A stretch of 19,912 nucleotides of DNA from an uncultured Prevotella sp. (GTDB lineage Bacteria; Bacteroidota; Bacteroidia; Bacteroidales; Bacteroidaceae). The stretch is taken from assembly GCA_900551055.1 (NCBI GenBank), contig URUK01000041.1, positions 1-19,912 on the forward strand. The letters are read 5' to 3'. Below the pieces are notes generated by a model. It was not told the DNA's origin, ran no database searches, and saw only the letters and a list, made by a program, of their open reading frames with translations. A program made the translations under genes and the position numbers. This document shows positions 16,911 to 19,912 of the stretch, one piece after another (the first letter of the stretch is position 1; each line of letters opens with the position of its first letter).

Positions 16911-18491
16911 TTACTTCCCTATCTCCTCAACGGCCTTCTTCACCACGTCGCTCGTCTCGTTGATAATCTGGAAGTATTCGCTCATGTCGAAGATGTCGCG
17001 CGCCACGAGGGCCTTGAGCTGCGTGGTGAGGTAAGGCAGCGTCTTTTGCAGCTCGGCGTCGTCCTTGGGCTTAACGTCCTGCTTCTCCCCTTCCTTGATT
17101 ACCTCGTCTATGAGCGACTGCGGCACGTTGAAGCCGTCGCGGAAGGTGTCGAACGTCGTATAGAGCGACTTCAGCTGGCTGCGGTGGTTGTCGATGTAGC
17201 GCAGGCTGGCGTTGATTACAATGCCCTTGAGAACGAGCTGGCGGTGGAACCGTGTGTACTGGAGCGTGTCCAAGGGGACGAACACGTCGGGCATTATTCC
17301 TCCGCCGCCGTAAACCGGGCGGTGCTTTTTCAGGGTGTAGAACTTCAGCGAATCGGAGAAGTGTATGCTGTCGCGGTTGGTCAGTTCGCCGTGCTTCAGG
17401 CGCTTGTCGAAGTCGAGGGCGTAGTCCTCTATGTCGCCCTTGGTGTACGGTTTCTGTATGCAGCGGCCGGCCGGGGTGTAGTAATGCGCGATGGTAAGGC
17501 GTATCATGGAGTCGTCGGGCAGGTCGACGGGACGCTGCACGAGGCCCTTGCCGAACGTGCGTCGGCCTATCACAGTGCCCCTGTCGTGGTCCTGGATGGC
17601 TCCTGAGACGATTTCAGCCGCCGAGGCTGTAAACTCATTGACGAGCACGCAAACGCGCCCTGAGCGCAATTTTCCGTTGCCGCGCGCCTTGTAATCGGTG
17701 CGGGGGAACTGCCGCCCCTCGGTATATACTATGAGTTCGCCTTTGTTCAAGAACTCGTTTGCCACCTCGACGGCGGCCTGGAGGTAGCCTCCGCCGTTGT
17801 CCTGAAGGTCGAGCACGAGGTCATTCATGCCCTGCCGCCTAAGCCGCTCCACGCCGTCCATGAACTCGCCGTAGGTCGTCGCGCCGAAGTTGCCTATCCT
17901 TATGTAACCCACTCCGGGGCGGAGCATGTACACGGCGTCGATGCTTTTCACGGGGATTTTGTCCCTCTTGACTGTGAACTTCATCACTTCGGGCACGCCG
18001 CGGCGCACTATGCCGAGGTTTACTTTTGTGCCCTTGGGGCCGCGCAGGCGGCGCATTATTTCCTCGCGCGCCATCTTCACGCCGGCAATGGCGGTGTCGT
18101 TGACGGTCACGATGCGGTCGCCGGCCATGATGCCGACCTTCTCAGACGGGCCTTTCACTACGGGCTGGATGACGAGCAGCGTGTCGTCAACCATGTTGAA
18201 CTGCACCCCTATGCCCTCGAAGTTGCCCTGCAACGGCTCGTTGAGCGCCTTCACCTCCTTCGGGTCGGCGTATGACGAGTGCGGGTCGAGCTTCTCCAGC
18301 ATGCCGCGTATGGCGTCCTCGACGAGCTTCTGCTCGTCAACGGAATCAACGTAGAGGTTGGTTATCGCCATCTCCGCTATCTGTAGCTTGCGCATGGGGC
18401 TGTCGCCCGAGAAGTTGATGCGCATCTGCGAGTGCAAAGGTAAAAGGGTAAAAAGGTGAAAAAGTAAAACTATTAGTGCCTTGTTCTTCAT
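16911..18491 (-). CDS. ctpA: S41-family carboxy-terminal processing protease (Ctp), secreted
   Basis: A periplasmic serine protease with a Ser-Lys dyad that trims or degrades proteins from their C-terminus. Length 526 residues from the chosen ATG, which gives the signal peptide MKNKALIVLLFHLFTLLPLH. A PDZ domain spans about 89-165 (FEGIGVQF, KVGIMAGDRIVTVND). The S41 core has LDLQDNGGGYLQAA (228-241), the catalytic serine in FTASAAEIV (Ser290) and the lysine in RTFGKGLVQ (Lys315). A C-terminal extension of about 180 residues follows, with GGGGIMPDVFVP, as in tail-specific proteases of Bacteroidetes. The frame is open to 18587, but that part is repeat-encoded proline/glycine-rich sequence. It lies 120 bases downstream of parE on the same strand and may be transcribed with it. 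Confidence 0.94.
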   Translation of the reverse strand: MKNKALIVLLFHLFTLLPLHSQMRINFSGDSPMRKLQIAEMAITNLYVDSVDEQKLVEDAIRGMLEKLDPHSSYADPKEVKALNEPLQGNFEGIGVQFNMVDDTLLVIQPVVKGPSEKVGIMAGDRIVTVNDTAIAGVKMAREEIMRRLRGPKGTKVNLGIVRRGVPEVMKFTVKRDKIPVKSIDAVYMLRPGVGYIRIGNFGATTYGEFMDGVERLRRQGMNDLVLDLQDNGGGYLQAAVEVANEFLNKGELIVYTEGRQFPRTDYKARGNGKLRSGRVCVLVNEFTASAAEIVSGAIQDHDRGTVIGRRTFGKGLVQRPVDLPDDSMIRLTIAHYYTPAGRCIQKPYTKGDIEDYALDFDKRLKHGELTNRDSIHFSDSLKFYTLKKHRPVYGGGGIMPDVFVPLDTLQYTRFHRQLVLKGIVINASLRYIDNHRSQLKSLYTTFDTFRDGFNVPQSLIDEVIKEGEKQDVKPKDDAELQKTLPYLTTQLKALVARDIFDMSEYFQIINETSDVVKKAVEEIGK

Positions 18492-18510
18492 TGCTTGATG
18501 GTTGTTTTTT

Positions 18511-18579
18511 GGAGAAACGGGAGTTATGGGAAGGCCGGGAACACCGGGAGGAATGGGTGGACTGGGAGAAATAAGGCCG
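18511..18579. repeat. Nine-base-period repeat upstream of ctpA
   Basis: On the coding (minus) strand: TCCCAGTCC, ACCCATTCC, TCCCGGTGT, TCCCGGCCT, TCCCATAAC, TCCCGTTTC, an exact period of nine with TCCC anchors, ending about 20 bases before the ATG. The GGCCTTATTTCTCCC start links it to the 5793-5870 family. Confidence 0.68.
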
Positions 18580-18590
18580 ATGCGCACCGT

Positions 18591-18617
18591 TTAATTGTTA
18601 ATTTTTAATTGTCAATT
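18591..18617. repeat. AT-rich repeat overlapping the parE stop codon
   Basis: TTAATTGTTAATTTTTAATT and following bases share ACAATTAAAAATT (inverted) with 15381-15412. The parE TGA (18612-18614) lies within it. Confidence 0.58.
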
Positions 18618-19912
18618 TACAGTCTCCTCTTCTTCCGGCCGGTCCTCTTCAATCACCAGGTTGTCGATGATGAAGTTCTGACGCTCGGGCGTATTCTTGC
18701 CCATGTAGTACTCGAGGAGCTTCTGCACCTGGTCGGTCTTGTGCAGAGTGACCTGCTCAAGGCGCATGTCGGGTCCTATGAAGTTGCGGAACTCGTCGGG
18801 ACTTATCTCGCCGAGACCTTTGAAACGGGTGATTTCAGGGTCGGGGCCGAGGGCCGATATGGCGTCAAGCCGCTCCTCCTCGCTGTAACAGTAGCGCGTG
18901 ATGAAGTCGCCTTTCTGTCCCTTTGCGGCCTCAAGCGTGGCCTTGTCCTTTATTTTCGAGCGGCGGTTGCGCACTCGGAAGAGAGGCGTTTGCAGCACGT
19001 AGACGTGGCCTTTCTTTATCAGGTCGGGGAAGAATTGCAGGAAGAAAGTGATTATCAGCAGGCGTATGTGCATGCCGTCGACATCGGCATCGGTCGCCAC
19101 TATCACCTTGTTGTAGCGCAGCGTGTCAAGACCGTCCTCGATGTCGAGCGCCGCCTGCAGCAGGTTGAACTCCTCGTTCTCGTACACCACCTTCTTAGTC
19201 AGGCCGTAAGAGTTGAGCGGCTTGCCCCTGAGAGAGAACACAGCCTGCGTGTTAACGTCGCGGCTCTTGGTTATGGAGCCGCTCGCCGAGTCACCCTCGG
19301 TTATGAAGATTGAGCTTTCCTCCTTGCGGTCGTTCTTCACGTCGGAAAAGTGTATGCGGCAGTCGCGCAGCTTCCTGTTGTGCAGGTTGGCCTTCTTGGC
19401 GCGTTCGCGGGCCAGCTTCGTCACTCCGGCCATCTCCTTCCGTTCCTTCTCCGAAGCCTGTATCTTCTGCAGCATGACCTCCGCCACGTCGGCGTGTTTG
19501 TGCAGATAGTTGTCCACTTCGGTCTTGATGAAGTCGCCTACGTACTTGTTCACGCTCACGCCGTCGGGCGACATGGTGAGCGAACCGAGCTTGATTTTCG
19601 TCTGGCTCTCGAACATCGGCTCCTCAACATTCACCGCGATGGCGGCCACGAGGCCGTTGCGTATGTCGGTATATTCGAAGTTCTTGTTGAAGAACTCTTT
19701 TATTGTCTTGGCTATGTGCTCCTTGAACGCGCTCTGGTGGGTGCCGCCCTGGGTGGTGTGCTGGCCGTTGACGAAGGAGTGGTACTCCTCACCGTACTGA
19801 TTGGTGTGGGTGAACGCAATCTCGATGTCTTCCCCCTTGAGGTGTATTATGGGATAGATGCCGTCGGTGGTCATCGTGTCGTTGAGCAGGTCTTCAAGTC
19901 CGTTGCGGCTCA
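18612..19912 (-). CDS. parE: DNA topoisomerase IV subunit B, C-terminal two-thirds, cut by window edge
   Basis: The ATPase subunit of topoisomerase IV, which with ParC unlinks daughter chromosomes. Only about 432 residues are visible; the N-terminal ATP-binding fold lies beyond the right edge. The frame stays open to 19912 with SRNGLEDLLNDT before the first internal Met (19874), so that Met is not the start. Seen here are the transducer domain (FVNGQHTTQGGTHQSAF, with its conserved Lys region) and the TOPRIM domain. TOPRIM has EGDSASGSITKSRDVNTQAV, whose Ser/Ile pattern separates ParE from GyrB's EGDSAGGSA, and DADVDGMHIR with the metal-binding acids. RFKGLGEISPDEF is the usual C-terminal motif. 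The end is short and acidic (EEDRPEEEETVN). The gene order parE then ctp on one strand is plausible as a shared transcript. Confidence 0.95.
   Translation of the reverse strand, partial: SRNGLEDLLNDTMTTDGIYPIIHLKGEDIEIAFTHTNQYGEEYHSFVNGQHTTQGGTHQSAFKEHIAKTIKEFFNKNFEYTDIRNGLVAAIAVNVEEPMFESQTKIKLGSLTMSPDGVSVNKYVGDFIKTEVDNYLHKHADVAEVMLQKIQASEKERKEMAGVTKLARERAKKANLHNRKLRDCRIHFSDVKNDRKEESSIFITEGDSASGSITKSRDVNTQAVFSLRGKPLNSYGLTKKVVYENEEFNLLQAALDIEDGLDTLRYNKVIVATDADVDGMHIRLLIITFFLQFFPDLIKKGHVYVLQTPLFRVRNRRSKIKDKATLEAAKGQKGDFITRYCYSEEERLDAISALGPDPEITRFKGLGEISPDEFRNFIGPDMRLEQVTLHKTDQVQKLLEYYMGKNTPERQNFIIDNLVIEEDRPEEEETVN

Noticed and set aside
18492..18587. Longer start for ctpA
   Set aside because: The extra 32 residues come from the nine-base repeat and would bury the signal peptide.

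Overview
The window looks like a chromosome fragment from a GC-rich member of the Bacteroidales, most likely Prevotella-like. The support is a SusC/SusD pair, promoters of the Bacteroidetes type (TTTG, about 19 bases, TAnnTTTG), the lack of purine-rich ribosome binding sites, and protein sequences close to Bacteroidales families. Every recognised gene belongs to a known family. I do not see a new multi-gene system in the coding part.

Layout. Bases 1-5338, all minus strand, hold a small glycan-uptake locus read susC, then susD, then the 5' end of a secreted family 3 glycoside hydrolase cut off by the window edge. Bases 6035-7921 (plus) encode a DEAD-box RNA helicase with a DbpA-type RNA-binding domain, probably starting at TTG. 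Bases 8216-13871 (plus) are a three-gene RND efflux operon (lipoprotein adaptor, inner-membrane pump, TolC-type outer-membrane channel) of the heavy-metal class. Bases 14343-16537 (plus) are ruvB, coaD and ybeY. Bases 16911-19912 (minus) are a secreted S41 carboxy-terminal protease and the 3' part of parE (topoisomerase IV subunit B), converging on ybeY. No tRNA, rRNA, CRISPR array, transposase or integrase was found.

The unusual part is the noncoding DNA. The gaps between genes are built from a few dispersed modules: (1) a CCCTCCC/GGGAGGG hairpin element, six copies, four of them in two inverted pairs; (2) AAAAGGCCGCCTTTT-type palindromes at four loci; (3) pyrimidine-rich short-period repeats with units of 7, 8 or 9 bases, usually on the coding strand just before a gene; and (4) an AT-rich repeat. 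In front of deaD and ruvB the same kinds of module come before a roughly 65-base promoter region that is nearly the same for both genes. Several reading frames end, or appear to begin, inside these repeats, so five start sites were moved downstream of the longest possible start.

Working together: susC/susD import oligosaccharides and the hydrolase would trim them in the periplasm. The RND operon exports a metal ion or similar toxic cation across both membranes. The remaining genes are housekeeping: RNA remodelling, Holliday-junction branch migration, coenzyme A synthesis, rRNA maturation, periplasmic proteolysis and chromosome decatenation.
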